From an uncultured Campylobacter sp. (lineage in GTDB: Bacteria > Campylobacterota > Campylobacteria > Campylobacterales > Campylobacteraceae), in contig NZ_CALIAV010000030.1 in assembly GCF_938045625.1 (NCBI RefSeq), positions 1-52,513 on the forward strand: a stretch of 52,513 nt of DNA, written 5' to 3'. Below the pieces are notes generated by a model. It worked only from the letters and a program-made list of their open reading frames with translations. It was not told the origin of the DNA and did no database searches. Below are positions 43,220 through 52,343 of this stretch, one piece after another. Made by a program: the position numbers and the translations under genes. The first letter of the stretch is position 1. Each line of letters starts with the position of its first letter.

Positions 43220-44056
43220 ATGTTAAAAAAGATCTCATTCGCCGCGTTTTTTCTCAGTTTTTGTATGGCTAACGCGAGCCAGATCTCAAACGGCATAGCC
43301 GTCATCATCGAAAACGAACCCATCACCGTAAACGAAGTGCGCAAAGCCGCCGCGCAGCTGCAAACAAGCGAAGCTAACGCGCTAAATTTACTGATCCGCG
43401 ATAGGCTCGAAACCGCGCAGATCAAAAACCTAAAAATCGAAGCTAGCGACTACGAGCTAAATCAAAGGTTGCAAAAGATCGCAAGCGAGAGCGGTATGAG
43501 CGCCTCCGATCTGCGCTCGGCCGTGCTATCAAAGGGCGGAGACTACGCGCAGTTTAAAGACGACGTCGCAAAAAGCATAAAACAAGAAAAGCTATATCAA
43601 AGCATATTTGCCGATGCTAAAATTAACATCTCTGAAAATGCCGCGAGGGCGTATTTCGAGCAAAATCGCGACCTTTTCGCGCACTTTACCGACGTGAGCG
43701 TGACTAGATACGTGGCACCTTCGATGCAGCTTTTAGAGGCCGCTAGACACAGCTCTCCGATGAACACCAACCACAGCGTGCACATGGACGTGCTAGATCT
43801 AAAAAGCGAGCAGATTCCGCCTCAACTACGAACGATATTTCAACAGACCCCGGACGGCACTTTCACGCAGATTTTCCAGACTCCCGAGGGCTTTGAGATG
43901 TTTTACGTAGCGTCTAAAAAGGGGCAAACGATGCCTGAATTCGACGAGGTCAGAGACGAAGCGATGAACGCGCTTTATAAACTCGAGCAAGACCGCGTCA
44001 TCGGCGAATACTTCAATAAACTCCGCGCCAAAGCTAACGTCAAATATCTACGATAA
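43220..44056 (+). CDS. SurA-like periplasmic chaperone / PPIase
   Basis: The 278 residues begin with a signal peptide (LKKISFAAFFLSFCMANA) followed by QISNGIAVIIENEPITVNEV, the SurA N-terminal opening. A helical chaperone domain occupies ~30-150. One parvulin-like domain is at ~155-250 (SVTRYVAPS..., FTQIFQTPEGFEMFYV) and a C-terminal helix packs back. It matches the single-domain SurA-like protein Cj1289, which is also divergent from gltX in C. jejuni. It helps outer membrane proteins reach BamA. Some parvulin active-site residues are not obvious, so isomerase activity is uncertain. Confidence 0.85.
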   Translation: MLKKISFAAFFLSFCMANASQISNGIAVIIENEPITVNEVRKAAAQLQTSEANALNLLIRDRLETAQIKNLKIEASDYELNQRLQKIASESGMSASDLRSAVLSKGGDYAQFKDDVAKSIKQEKLYQSIFADAKINISENAARAYFEQNRDLFAHFTDVSVTRYVAPSMQLLEAARHSSPMNTNHSVHMDVLDLKSEQIPPQLRTIFQQTPDGTFTQIFQTPEGFEMFYVASKKGQTMPEFDEVRDEAMNALYKLEQDRVIGEYFNKLRAKANVKYLR

Positions 44057-44073
44057 ACTCAAATTTGAGCGCA

Positions 44074-44112
44074 AATTTAAGCCGATTTGATTCGGCTTAA
44101 ATTCTTTTATTT
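44074..44112 (+). terminator. intrinsic terminator after surA-like gene
   Basis: A perfect 12-bp stem (44074-44085 with 44092-44103) with a 6-nt loop is followed by CTTTTATTTT, 17 nt after the stop codon. Confidence 0.8.
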
Positions 44113-44233
44113 TCGGTCAAATTTGACCGATTTTTCTTTAAATTTAGTTGCTCGCCCGCCCAAACCCGCACCTTCACGGCGTAAATTTCGCTAAAATTCG
44201 CTCCAAACGTAAAATCCTTAAAAGAGGCAAAAT

Positions 44234-45202
44234 TTGAACATAAATGAAGCGATAGAGGCAACCGCCAAAAAGCAAAAAGAGTGCAGACGTGCGTTTGTAA
44301 AGTATCTATTTTTGGGGATCTTTTTTATAGCCATATTGCCGCTTAGCGGGATTTTCGTAGCGGAAAAAATTTTTAGAAGCGAATTAGGCGTAATATTTAT
44401 CATCATCGGTTATATTCCAATTTTTATCGTCTCATGGGTGACAACTTGGTCTAATGTAATTGAACCATTAAGCGTTTACGAGGAATTTTACAAAGACGTT
44501 TATATTCGTACCATTATTTCGGATATAAACCAGGCTTTTAGTTATGAACCGTCGGCAGGGATTAGCCGTGAGGAATTTAAAAAGATAGGCATATATGCGC
44601 AAAATAAATTCCGCGCCGAAGATCAAATCAGCGGTATTTATAATGGCGTCAAATTTAGCTTAAGCGAAGCAACAAGGATACCGGGCGGAACTATCGTCGC
44701 CGGCACCGGCTGCTCTCCGGAAATAGCCTCAGTCCTTTTTGTCGCTACAGCTTTCTATACAATCTATAGCAATGCCCAAGCCTTTAGCGGCTAGGTTTTA
44801 GTCTGCGAGTTTTACAAGAAATTTAGCAGTCAAACGATAGTCGCGAGCCGCACGCTAAATACCAAATTTATAGGCGAAAAAGAGTGGATGGACGATACTC
44901 TTTTTAACGATGAATTTAGAGTTTTTACGGACGACAAGGTCGAGGCGAGATATCTTTTGACGCCTACTTTTATGAGACGTTTGTACGAGCTAAAGAAAAA
45001 ATTTGCAGGAGACATGGGAGTGAGCGCTGCGTTTATGGACGATAAATTTTACCTATTTTTAAACGGAGCGGAAAACAAATTTGAGACGACGCTCTTTTCG
45101 CTACCGCTTAGCCTCAAGGACGCCGTCCAGATAAAAAAGGAAATTTCGGAGCTTCTACCCATAATAGACGAGTTAAATTTACGCCTTGATATTTTTAAGT
45201 AA
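44234..45202 (+). pseudogene. DUF3137-like membrane protein gene broken by an in-frame stop
   Basis: Start TTG 44234 follows AAAGAGG. The first 186 residues hold two hydrophobic helices (LFLGIFFIAILPLSGIFVAE and VIFIIIGYIPIFIVSW) and then the DUF3137-type body (FYKDVYIRTIISDIN..., FRAEDQISGIYNGVKFSLSEA). A TAG stop at 44792-44794 follows FSG. The same frame then runs on for 135 codons (VLVCEFYKKF..., FRVFTDDKVEARYLLTPTFM..., SAAFMDDKFYLFLNGAENKF), exactly the family's C-terminal half. Joined length ~321 fits the family. A TTG-to-TAG change is the simplest cause. It may be a genuine nonsense mutation or a sequence error. Confidence 0.8.
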
Positions 45203-45360
45203 AGGTAAATTTTATGGTTTAGGGAGGGGGTTGGGGATTTTGCAGGCAAATTTAATCCGTACGGCAAATTTATATTAAGCTCAAATTTGAAAATTTTATT
45301 AGCAAATTTAGATGAAAATTTATATCAAAACGAAGGCTGTATTTATAGGATAGAAAGTTA

Positions 45361-45393
45361 AAAACGGCGTCTTGCCACACAAAACGCCGTTTT
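45361..45393. terminator. bidirectional terminator between DUF3137-like pseudogene and bamA
   Basis: A 10-bp stem (AAAACGGCGT 45361-45370 with 45384-45393) flanks a 13-nt loop. It has A and T runs on both sides, so it can end both the rightward gene and bamA. Confidence 0.75.
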
Positions 45394-45402
45394 ATTGTAA
45401 TA

Positions 45403-47673
45403 TTAGAAACGTTGTCCGATAGTAAATTCAAACGTACTCGTATCGTCGCCGTCTTGCTTTTTGAGCGGCTTGGCAAAGATTAGCTGTAGCGGCCCCATAG
45501 GCGTTACCCACTCGATACCTGCGCCCGCACTATATCTGCTGATACGTCCGTCGACATAATCCACGATGCCCGGCGCCGTTACGTTTGCGATCCTGCCGCG
45601 AATGACACCGTAGTCAACAAACAGCAATCCGCGCATCTTTACGCGTTCTATTAGCGGGAAGCTAAGTTCTGCCGAGCTGTTAAACGACGTATCGCCGCCC
45701 GTCTCGTACCAGCTGCCGCTGGCGACTTTGACTTTAGGCGAGACGGTTCTACTCTCAAATCCGCGCAGATTTCTTATGCCACCTAGATATAGTCTCTCAT
45801 TAATAGGCACCCAGCCGCGATCCCAAATTTTGCCGAAGCTTGATTTAAACCTGAAAATAAGGTCGTAATCCACCCACTCTCTGATACCTTGATACCAGTT
45901 AAAATTCGTTCTGCTCTTTAAAAATTTCTCATCGCCGCCCACGCCCGCAAACTCTAGGCTAGTGCTTGCGATGATGCCCGTGCGAGGCAGGTAATAATCA
46001 TCCGTGCTGTTATAGGTGATAGACGGTATGAGCGAGCTTTTTAAGCTCTTGCCGTCTTTGTATCCGACGGTTTTTAGCACATCGCTAAGCCCGCTGATAC
46101 GGCTTTGCTCTATGATGTAACCCAAAGACGCGCTTAGATTTCTAGTTAGTTTTCTACCTACGACGACGTTTAGACCGTATGATTTCTCGTCGTAGTTATT
46201 CCAGCTATAGTCGTTAGCATAAAGAGTACCGCCAAGGCTGTACTCTGAGTCAAAAAGGCGCGGGTTGGTTAGACCTATCTGCCCGGAGAGCTCGTTGTCG
46301 CTCCTATCTACGCTTATGACGCCTTTCAAGCCGCTACCAAATACGTTCGTATCAGACACGCTCGCGTTAAGTAGCAAACCGTCCGAGCTACCGTAGCCGA
46401 TACCGCCGCTGATCGAGCCCGTGGAGGCCTCTTTTACTTTTACGAGCAGATCGACTTGGTTTGCCCCGACGCGCTGCTCCTCGATCTCAACCTCATCAAA
46501 GTAGCTCGTTCGCTTTAGAGCGTCCTTGCTGTCTTGCAGGTCGGTTCTGCTATATAAATTTCCCTCCGTGAGGTATAGTTCGCGTCTAACGACTCTATCT
46601 ACGGTTCTATCGTTACCTGAAATTTGAACGTTTCTTATATATACTTTTTCGTCAGGCACAACCTCGTAGACGATACTCACAGTCTTGTCTTCTACGTTTT
46701 TCTCGGTTTTTGGATTTATCCTTACAAACGCATAACCCTTATCCGCTACCATATCGTCGAGCTTTTTCATGTCTTGTCTTAGGCGAGCAGAGTTCATCAC
46801 GTCACCGCTTTCTAGCCTAAAGTCTTTTAAAATTTTCTCTTTATCAAGCTCTAAAAACTCAGGTGCCTCGATATCTACGCTAGATACCCTATACTGCTCG
46901 CCCTCGGTTACGTAGTAGGTGAGATCTGCCGTGTAGTTATCCATGTAGGCGTTTAGATACGGGTTTGAAACCGTCGCGTCTAGGTAGCCTTTTTGGTAGT
47001 ATTTATCTTGGATTCTCGCAGGATCGTTTGGTAGCTCAAAAAGCTTAACCTTGCCGTCGTTTCTGCCCCACATCCAGCCCATAAATTCGCGCTCTTTGTT
47101 CGCCACCACAGGCTCTACGTCGCCATAATCAAAAAGCTTCGCGCCGACTAAATTTACGTTTTCTATTATGATATTTTCGCCGCGGTTTATGTTCATCGTG
47201 ACAAAAAGACTGCTTTCATTGCCCGCCACCGGCTCTTTAGTTACGTCTATGACCGTGTCGAAGTAGCCTTTTGACTCGTAGTACTGCCTAATGCGCTCTT
47301 TCGCGCGCTCGATGGCTAACTCGTCGTACATATTGCCTTGTTTGATGTTGATTAGTCCGTCGATGGCGGTTTTATCGTTAGTAACTACGCCTTTGATGTC
47401 GATACGAGCGATACTAGGTTTTTCTTTTACCGTTACGGTCACGTCGCCGCCCTTGTTTTCGATGTAGATATCGTCGAAATAGCCCTGTCTAAACAGCTTT
47501 GCGATCGCCCTATCAGTGCTATCGCCGCTTAGCTCGTCTCCGACTTTTAGCCCCATTATCTCCTTTGCAGTTTCTGGAGACAGATGCACGAGACCTTTAA
47601 AATTTATGGAAGTTATCTGCTCGGCATTTGCCAAAACTGCGCCCAAAAGTAGTAGAAAAACGCTTTTTTTCAT
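45403..47673 (-). CDS. bamA: outer membrane protein assembly factor BamA
   Basis: The 756 residues have a signal peptide (MKKSVFLLLLGAVLANA). About five POTRA domains follow in ~22-415 (each with the beta-alpha-alpha-beta-beta pattern, e.g. ITSINFKGLVHLSPETAKEI, VYIRNVQISGNDRTVDRVVRREL). The Omp85 barrel occupies ~425-756, with GGIGYGSSDGLLLNASVSD and the conserved loop-6 region LYLGGIRNLRGFESR. It ends in FEFTIGQRF, with a terminal Phe. It is essential for inserting outer membrane proteins, including the autotransporter in this window. It is divergent from tyrA, as in C. jejuni. Confidence 0.96.
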   Translation of the reverse strand: MKKSVFLLLLGAVLANAEQITSINFKGLVHLSPETAKEIMGLKVGDELSGDSTDRAIAKLFRQGYFDDIYIENKGGDVTVTVKEKPSIARIDIKGVVTNDKTAIDGLINIKQGNMYDELAIERAKERIRQYYESKGYFDTVIDVTKEPVAGNESSLFVTMNINRGENIIIENVNLVGAKLFDYGDVEPVVANKEREFMGWMWGRNDGKVKLFELPNDPARIQDKYYQKGYLDATVSNPYLNAYMDNYTADLTYYVTEGEQYRVSSVDIEAPEFLELDKEKILKDFRLESGDVMNSARLRQDMKKLDDMVADKGYAFVRINPKTEKNVEDKTVSIVYEVVPDEKVYIRNVQISGNDRTVDRVVRRELYLTEGNLYSRTDLQDSKDALKRTSYFDEVEIEEQRVGANQVDLLVKVKEASTGSISGGIGYGSSDGLLLNASVSDTNVFGSGLKGVISVDRSDNELSGQIGLTNPRLFDSEYSLGGTLYANDYSWNNYDEKSYGLNVVVGRKLTRNLSASLGYIIEQSRISGLSDVLKTVGYKDGKSLKSSLIPSITYNSTDDYYLPRTGIIASTSLEFAGVGGDEKFLKSRTNFNWYQGIREWVDYDLIFRFKSSFGKIWDRGWVPINERLYLGGIRNLRGFESRTVSPKVKVASGSWYETGGDTSFNSSAELSFPLIERVKMRGLLFVDYGVIRGRIANVTAPGIVDYVDGRISRYSAGAGIEWVTPMGPLQLIFAKPLKKQDGDDTSTFEFTIGQRF

Positions 47674-47703
47674 TGATTTAACCTAAAAGTGATGATAAGG
47701 CTG

Positions 47704-47750
47704 TATAATAGCACATTTTATTTTTAAACAATATAAATTTAAAAGGCGAA
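47704..47750 (+). promoter_or_regulatory. tyrA promoter -10 and RBS
   Basis: TATAAT (47704-47709) is preceded by TG. AAAAGGCG at 47741-47748 precedes the ATG at 47754. Confidence 0.6.
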
Positions 47751-47753
47751 TTT

Positions 47754-48584
47754 ATGAAAATCGGTATCGTAGGCCTAGGACTCATCGGCGGCTCGCTAGG
47801 TCTTAGCCTAAAAAACGAAAAACTAATCAGCTGCGTTAGCGGCATGGATCTAAGTAAAGAACACGAAAAACAGGCGATTGAGCTCGGTCTCGTGCATGAA
47901 ATTTTAACTCTTGAGCAGATGAAGCAAAAGTGCGATATGATATTTCTAGCCATCCCAGTCGAAGGCATCATAAAAATCGTCAAAGAATTTGAAGGCATCG
48001 GCGAAAACACGACTATCGTCGATCTTGGTAGCACCAAGCAAAAAATAATCGAAGCCGTGCCCGAGAGCATCAGGCAAAATTTCATCCCAGCTCACCCGAT
48101 GGCGGGTACCGAGTACTCGGGTCCGACCGCCGCATTTTCCGGACTTTTTAAAGACGCCGTAGTAGCCATTTGTGACTTTAAAGAAAGCGGCGAGATGCAC
48201 GTCAAGCGCTCAGTCGAGCTCTTTTCGCACCTGGGCATGAAGATTATCTTCATGAGCGCAGCAGAGCACGACCACCACGCCAGCGTCATCTCTCACCTAC
48301 CCCACGCTATCAGCTTTTCGCTAGCTAGCAGCGTACTAAAAAAGGAAAACAAAAAAAATATCATCGCGCTAAGCGGCACGGGATTTAACGGCATGATCAG
48401 GATCGCCAAAAGCTCGCCAGTGATGTGGACGGATATCTTTAAACAAAATAAGCAAAATTTGATAAATTCGATAGACCTTTTCAAAAAAGAACTTGACGAA
48501 TGCGAAAATTTAATCAAAAACGAGAAGTGGGACGAGCTGCGAGAATGGATGGGAGAAGCTAGAAAAATACGCGAAATTTTATAA
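47754..48584 (+). CDS. tyrA: prephenate dehydrogenase
   Basis: The protein has 276 residues. The NAD site GIVGLGLIGGSLG is at 4-16. The conserved segments VDLGSTKQKI, FIPAHPMAGTEYSGP (with the catalytic His) and SVISHLPHAISFSLAS are present. It converts prephenate to 4-hydroxyphenylpyruvate in tyrosine synthesis. No chorismate mutase domain is fused. It is the first of a plus-strand run tyrA-M23-lpxC-tsaB-thrB-ylxR shared with C. jejuni. Confidence 0.93.
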   Translation: MKIGIVGLGLIGGSLGLSLKNEKLISCVSGMDLSKEHEKQAIELGLVHEILTLEQMKQKCDMIFLAIPVEGIIKIVKEFEGIGENTTIVDLGSTKQKIIEAVPESIRQNFIPAHPMAGTEYSGPTAAFSGLFKDAVVAICDFKESGEMHVKRSVELFSHLGMKIIFMSAAEHDHHASVISHLPHAISFSLASSVLKKENKKNIIALSGTGFNGMIRIAKSSPVMWTDIFKQNKQNLINSIDLFKKELDECENLIKNEKWDELREWMGEARKIREIL

Positions 48585-48657
48585 ATTCGAGGGTAAATTT
48601 ACCTTAAATTTATCGCTTTTTAGTAAAATCGGTCTCTTTAAGATTTAGGAGATTTTT

Positions 48658-50025
48658 ATGAGAAGACGCGGCAATCCGAATTTGATATTTTTCGGCGTTA
48701 TTATTTTACTTTTAGTTGCGGCGATAGCTTTTTTATTTACATCAAAAATATTTGAACGCGAATCGCCGAACATCGCCATCTCGGATCAAATTTACTGGAA
48801 CCTAACCTCGCCTCTACCGATCAAAATCACCGACGAAGGCGGCGTGAAATCAGTTAAAATTTCACTCGTAGACGAAAAAGGCAGCGTAAATTTGCTAACT
48901 CAAAAATTTGAAGCTCCGTCTGAAATCGTAGATTTAAATTTGACCTTTCCCAAAACCGGATTTGGCGCACAAAAAGATATCTACAACATCGTGATCGAGG
49001 CCACCGATACTAGCAAATGGGGATTTTTCCTCGGCAACACGCAAAAAAAAGAGGTCAAAATCACCGTCGATAATAAAAAGCCCGACGTAAACATCCTAAA
49101 CCACTCATACGCCATCACTAAAGGCGGTAGCGCGACGGTCGTGTTTAAGGCGACTGATGAAATGCTAAAAGAGGTCTATATCGAGACGAACTACGGCAAG
49201 AAATTTATACCGAGCAAATTCGTAAAAGACGGCTACTACGCTTCTTTAGTCGCCTGGCCAGCGCAGCAAGGCTCGTTTAGCGCCGACGTCGTGGCGCTTG
49301 ATGCGGCGGGAAATATAACCAAAAGCAAGATAAGATTTTTCTACCAAGACAAAAAATACCGCACTTCAAAGATAAAACTAGACGGCCAAAACAGATTTTT
49401 AAACGAAAAAATCCCGGAACTAGCGCAGCAATACGCCAAAAACTACGACGCCATGAGCAATCTGGAAAAGATGAAATTCGTAAATGAAAATCTACGCGAG
49501 GCAAATGAGAAAATAATCTCGCAAATCGCCGCAAAAGTCGAGATAGACGCTGCGGAAAACTTTAGCATAAATAAATTTTATCCGCTAAAAAACGGTAAAG
49601 CGGTAGCGAGCTTTGGCGACCACAGATATTATACCTTTGAGGATAAAGACGTCAGCGAAAGCTGGCACATGGGCATCGACCTAGCCTCGACGCAAAAAGC
49701 CGACATCGTCGCTAACAACGACGGCACGGTCGAATTTGCAGCAGATAACGGCATCTATGGGCGCAATATCCTGATAAACCACGGATTCGGGCTATTTTCG
49801 CTCTACGGACACTGCAGCTCGCTAAACGTCAAAGCGGGCGACTCGGTCAAGGCGGGCGACGTCATCGCAAACACGGGCGTTACGGGTCTAGCGATGGGCG
49901 ATCACTTGCACTTTGGCATGCTAGTTCAAGGCATAGAAGTGCGTCCGGAGGAGTGGATGGATAACGGCTGGATGAAGGATAACGTCACGGGCGTTTTAAG
50001 CGCGGCTAAAAAAATGGTCGAATAA
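48658..50025 (+). CDS. M23-family metallopeptidase, inner-membrane-anchored
   Basis: The 455 residues have one N-terminal transmembrane helix (LIFFGVIILLLVAAIAFLFT), then a periplasmic beta-rich region of Ig-like repeats (~40-230) and a helical linker. The LytM catalytic domain is at ~315-440. The zinc ligands are visible: H337 and D341 in WHMGIDLAS, and H416-x-H418 in GDHLHFG. Cleavage of peptidoglycan peptide cross-bridges is inferred, as for helical-shape endopeptidases in Campylobacter and Helicobacter. It matches the gene between tyrA and lpxC in C. jejuni. RBS TTTAGGAG precedes the start. Confidence 0.88.
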   Translation: MRRRGNPNLIFFGVIILLLVAAIAFLFTSKIFERESPNIAISDQIYWNLTSPLPIKITDEGGVKSVKISLVDEKGSVNLLTQKFEAPSEIVDLNLTFPKTGFGAQKDIYNIVIEATDTSKWGFFLGNTQKKEVKITVDNKKPDVNILNHSYAITKGGSATVVFKATDEMLKEVYIETNYGKKFIPSKFVKDGYYASLVAWPAQQGSFSADVVALDAAGNITKSKIRFFYQDKKYRTSKIKLDGQNRFLNEKIPELAQQYAKNYDAMSNLEKMKFVNENLREANEKIISQIAAKVEIDAAENFSINKFYPLKNGKAVASFGDHRYYTFEDKDVSESWHMGIDLASTQKADIVANNDGTVEFAADNGIYGRNILINHGFGLFSLYGHCSSLNVKAGDSVKAGDVIANTGVTGLAMGDHLHFGMLVQGIEVRPEEWMDNGWMKDNVTGVLSAAKKMVE

Positions 50026-50052
50026 ATTTGCCGTTTTGTTGTAAATTTGTTG

Positions 50053-50058
50053 TATAAT
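50053..50058 (+). promoter_or_regulatory. lpxC promoter -10
   Basis: TATAAT sits inside an upstream in-frame extension of the lpxC frame. This shows that the open frame from 50047 cannot all be translated and that TTG 50089 is the better start. Confidence 0.6.
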
Positions 50059-50088
50059 GGCAAGAATAAGAAAAATAAGGGCGAAATT

Positions 50089-50973
50089 TTGAAACAAACA
50101 ACCATAAAATCAACCGTAGAAGGCGTAGGTATCGGGCTTCATAAGGGCGAACCGATAAAAATCACGCTTGAACCGCTCGGGGCAAATTCGGGAATAATAT
50201 TTTATAGAAAAGACCTCGGAGTGAGCTTTAAAGCGGAGCCAAAAAACGTGATAAACACCCAAATGGCTACCGTTATCGGCGGCAAAGAGGGCTACATCTC
50301 AACGATCGAGCACCTCCTTAGCGCGATAAACGGCTACGGCATTGACAATATCCGCATAGTCCTAGATGCCAACGAGGTGCCTGTAATGGACGGCTCGGCG
50401 ATAAGCTACTGCATGATGCTGGATGAAGCGGGCACGGCGGAGCTTGACGCGGATAAAAAAGTAATCGTAATCAAACGCCCGGTAGAAGTAAACAAAAATG
50501 GAAAATTCGCCAGAGTAACGCCGTCAAATAACCCGAAATTCAACTTTACGATCAAATTTGCCCACCCGATAATCGGCGAGCAAAACTACGTGTTTGAGTT
50601 TAGTAAACAAGCCTACATCGAAGAGATCGCACGCGCCAGGACGTTTGGATTTTTAAAAGACGTCCAGATGCTAAGAGCGCAAAATTTAGCCCTCGGCGGT
50701 AGCCTAGATAACGCCGTAGTCATCGATGATAATAAAATTTTAAATCCTGAAGGTCTGCGCTTTGAAAACGAATTCGTTCGTCATAAAATTTTAGACGCGA
50801 TCGGCGATCTAAGCCTGATGGGCGCGCCATTGATGGCTGATTATACGAGCTTTGCGGGCAGTCACGAGCTAAACCACGAGCTAACGCTAGCTATCCTAAG
50901 CGACGATAAAAACTACGAAATCGTCACGCTAAAAGGCGATTTTGCGCGCGAGTACCAAAAGGTATTTGCATAA
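50089..50973 (+). CDS. lpxC: UDP-3-O-acyl-N-acetylglucosamine deacetylase
   Basis: The 294 residues start from TTG 50089 (MKQTTIKSTVEGVGIGLHKGEP when initiated with Met), with AAGGG upstream. That is the length of the C. jejuni enzyme. Zinc-binding and catalytic motifs are TIEHLLSAI with its His, and FVRHKILDAIGDLSLMG with His and Asp; MDGSAISY is also conserved. It catalyses the first committed step of lipid A synthesis in the cytoplasm. Inside its last codons lies the RBS for the next gene. Confidence 0.94.
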   Translation: MKQTTIKSTVEGVGIGLHKGEPIKITLEPLGANSGIIFYRKDLGVSFKAEPKNVINTQMATVIGGKEGYISTIEHLLSAINGYGIDNIRIVLDANEVPVMDGSAISYCMMLDEAGTAELDADKKVIVIKRPVEVNKNGKFARVTPSNNPKFNFTIKFAHPIIGEQNYVFEFSKQAYIEEIARARTFGFLKDVQMLRAQNLALGGSLDNAVVIDDNKILNPEGLRFENEFVRHKILDAIGDLSLMGAPLMADYTSFAGSHELNHELTLAILSDDKNYEIVTLKGDFAREYQKVFA

Positions 50974-51425
50974 AAAATATCCAAATTTTAGTTATCGCTC
51001 TTAGCTCGCCGCTAATCGTTGGCATTTATGACGAAAACGGCGAGCTTATAGAGCAAATTTCTAGCGAAGAAAAATCCGACGTCTCCCTCGTAAAAATAAT
51101 AGACGAGATTTTAAACAGCGGCAAATTTAACCTACAAAAAATCATCTACGCAAACGGTCCTGGTAGCTTCATGGGCGTCAAGGTCGCATACGTCGTTTTA
51201 AAGACGATTAGTATAGTAAAAGAATGCGAATTTTACGCAGTTAGCGGCTTTGAGCTAAACGGCGGCGCACCGATACGGGCGAATAAAAATTTAAGCTTCG
51301 TAAATACTCCTGATGGCGTCAAGCTACAAAAAGCGCAAGCGGGCGAATTTGGCTTGCCGCAAAATTTAGCCGTTTTAAATCTAAATTTAGATACTCTACC
51401 AAATTACGTTATTCAAGCCGTTTAG
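50970..51425 (+). CDS. tsaB: TsaB-like protein (tRNA t6A synthesis), apparent ATA start
   Basis: The 151 residues read (I/M)KNIQILVIALSSPLIVGIYDENGEL..., the TsaB opening. ANGPGSFMGVKVAY follows, matching the family GPGSFTGLR motif. The protein is shorter than the ~230-residue enterobacterial form, as I would expect in this group. There is no ATG, GTG or TTG in frame between the stop at 50907 and the TsaB-like N-terminus; the first ATG (51171) is inside the GPGSF motif region. AAAAGGT at ~50957-50963 is well placed for ATA 50970, which overlaps the lpxC stop. TsaB partners TsaD in N6-threonylcarbamoyladenosine formation. A sequence error that destroyed a normal start is the alternative. Confidence 0.75.
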   Translation: MKNIQILVIALSSPLIVGIYDENGELIEQISSEEKSDVSLVKIIDEILNSGKFNLQKIIYANGPGSFMGVKVAYVVLKTISIVKECEFYAVSGFELNGGAPIRANKNLSFVNTPDGVKLQKAQAGEFGLPQNLAVLNLNLDTLPNYVIQAV

Positions 51426-51433
51426 GAGATTTT

Positions 51434-52318
51434 TTGCAAATTTTAGTTCCCGCCACTAGCGCAAACATCGGTCCGGGTTTTGACGCCTTGGGTCTTGCCT
51501 TAGAGCTACATAATACAGTCGAGATAACAAGGGCAAATTTCGCCTCCGTGAGCATTTTGGGCGAAGGCAAAGACAACGCGCTTCTTAAGAAAAACAATAT
51601 TTTTTTATCTATTTTCAATGAAATTTATGTCAAACTAACAGGCAAAAAAGATACTTTTCGTATGATTTTTACAAATCAAATTCCGTTCTCTCGCGGCCTT
51701 GGTAGCTCCTCTGCGGTTATCACTTCAGCCATCGCGGCAGCCTACGCGGCAGCGGGATTTAAAGCGGATAAAAGTGCGATTTTAAACCAAGCTCTAGTTT
51801 ACGAAAATCACCCGGATAACATCGCTCCGGCAACGCTTGGCGGTTTTGTGAGCTCCGTTGTTGAAAACGGCAAAGTAAAATCTCTAAAAAAACCTTTAAG
51901 CGCCGATATAAAAGCCGTCGTCGTGATCCCGGATAAGCCGATGAGCACGAACGAATCTCGCGCCAAGCTACCTAAAAATTTCACGATGGGCGAGTGCGTT
52001 AGCAACCTCTCTCATGCCGCATTTCTCACGGCTTGCTTTTTTAGCGAAAATTACGAGCTTTTGAGAACCGCGGCAAAAGACGGCATGCACGAACAAATCC
52101 GCATGCAAAACCTGCCGGAGCTCTTTGAAGTGCGCAAGATAGCCTACGAAAACGGCGCTCTTTTGAGTACGCTTTCAGGCAGCGGATCGAGCTTTTTAAA
52201 CATTGTTTACGCGGACGATGCGGCAAATTTAAAACAAAAACTGCAAGATAAATTTAAGAGCTTTCGAGTTGAAATTTTTAATTTCGACAACGACGGGATA
52301 AAAATCCTACAAAGCTAA
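51434..52318 (+). CDS. thrB: homoserine kinase
   Basis: A GHMP kinase of 294 residues. It starts at TTG 51434 with AGGAG at 51424-51428. The N-terminus is QILVPATSANIGPGFDALGLAL. The ATP-binding motif PFSRGLGSSSAVI is at ~86-98, and the third GHMP motif STLSGSGSSFLNI lies near the C-terminus. It phosphorylates homoserine for threonine synthesis. It lies between tsaB and ylxR as in C. jejuni. Confidence 0.94.
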   Translation: MQILVPATSANIGPGFDALGLALELHNTVEITRANFASVSILGEGKDNALLKKNNIFLSIFNEIYVKLTGKKDTFRMIFTNQIPFSRGLGSSSAVITSAIAAAYAAAGFKADKSAILNQALVYENHPDNIAPATLGGFVSSVVENGKVKSLKKPLSADIKAVVVIPDKPMSTNESRAKLPKNFTMGECVSNLSHAAFLTACFFSENYELLRTAAKDGMHEQIRMQNLPELFEVRKIAYENGALLSTLSGSGSSFLNIVYADDAANLKQKLQDKFKSFRVEIFNFDNDGIKILQS

Positions 52319-52343
52319 AAAAAAGCTAAAAGAAGTTATAATA

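Noticed and set aside
44888..45202. Separate 104-residue gene
   Set aside because: It is in the same frame as the preceding 186-codon piece, and coding similarity continues through the gap, so it is the 3' part of one broken gene.
45203..45360. G-rich run (GGGAGGGGG...) as a phase-variation tract
   Set aside because: It is interrupted, non-coding and not next to a promoter, so no switching effect is apparent.
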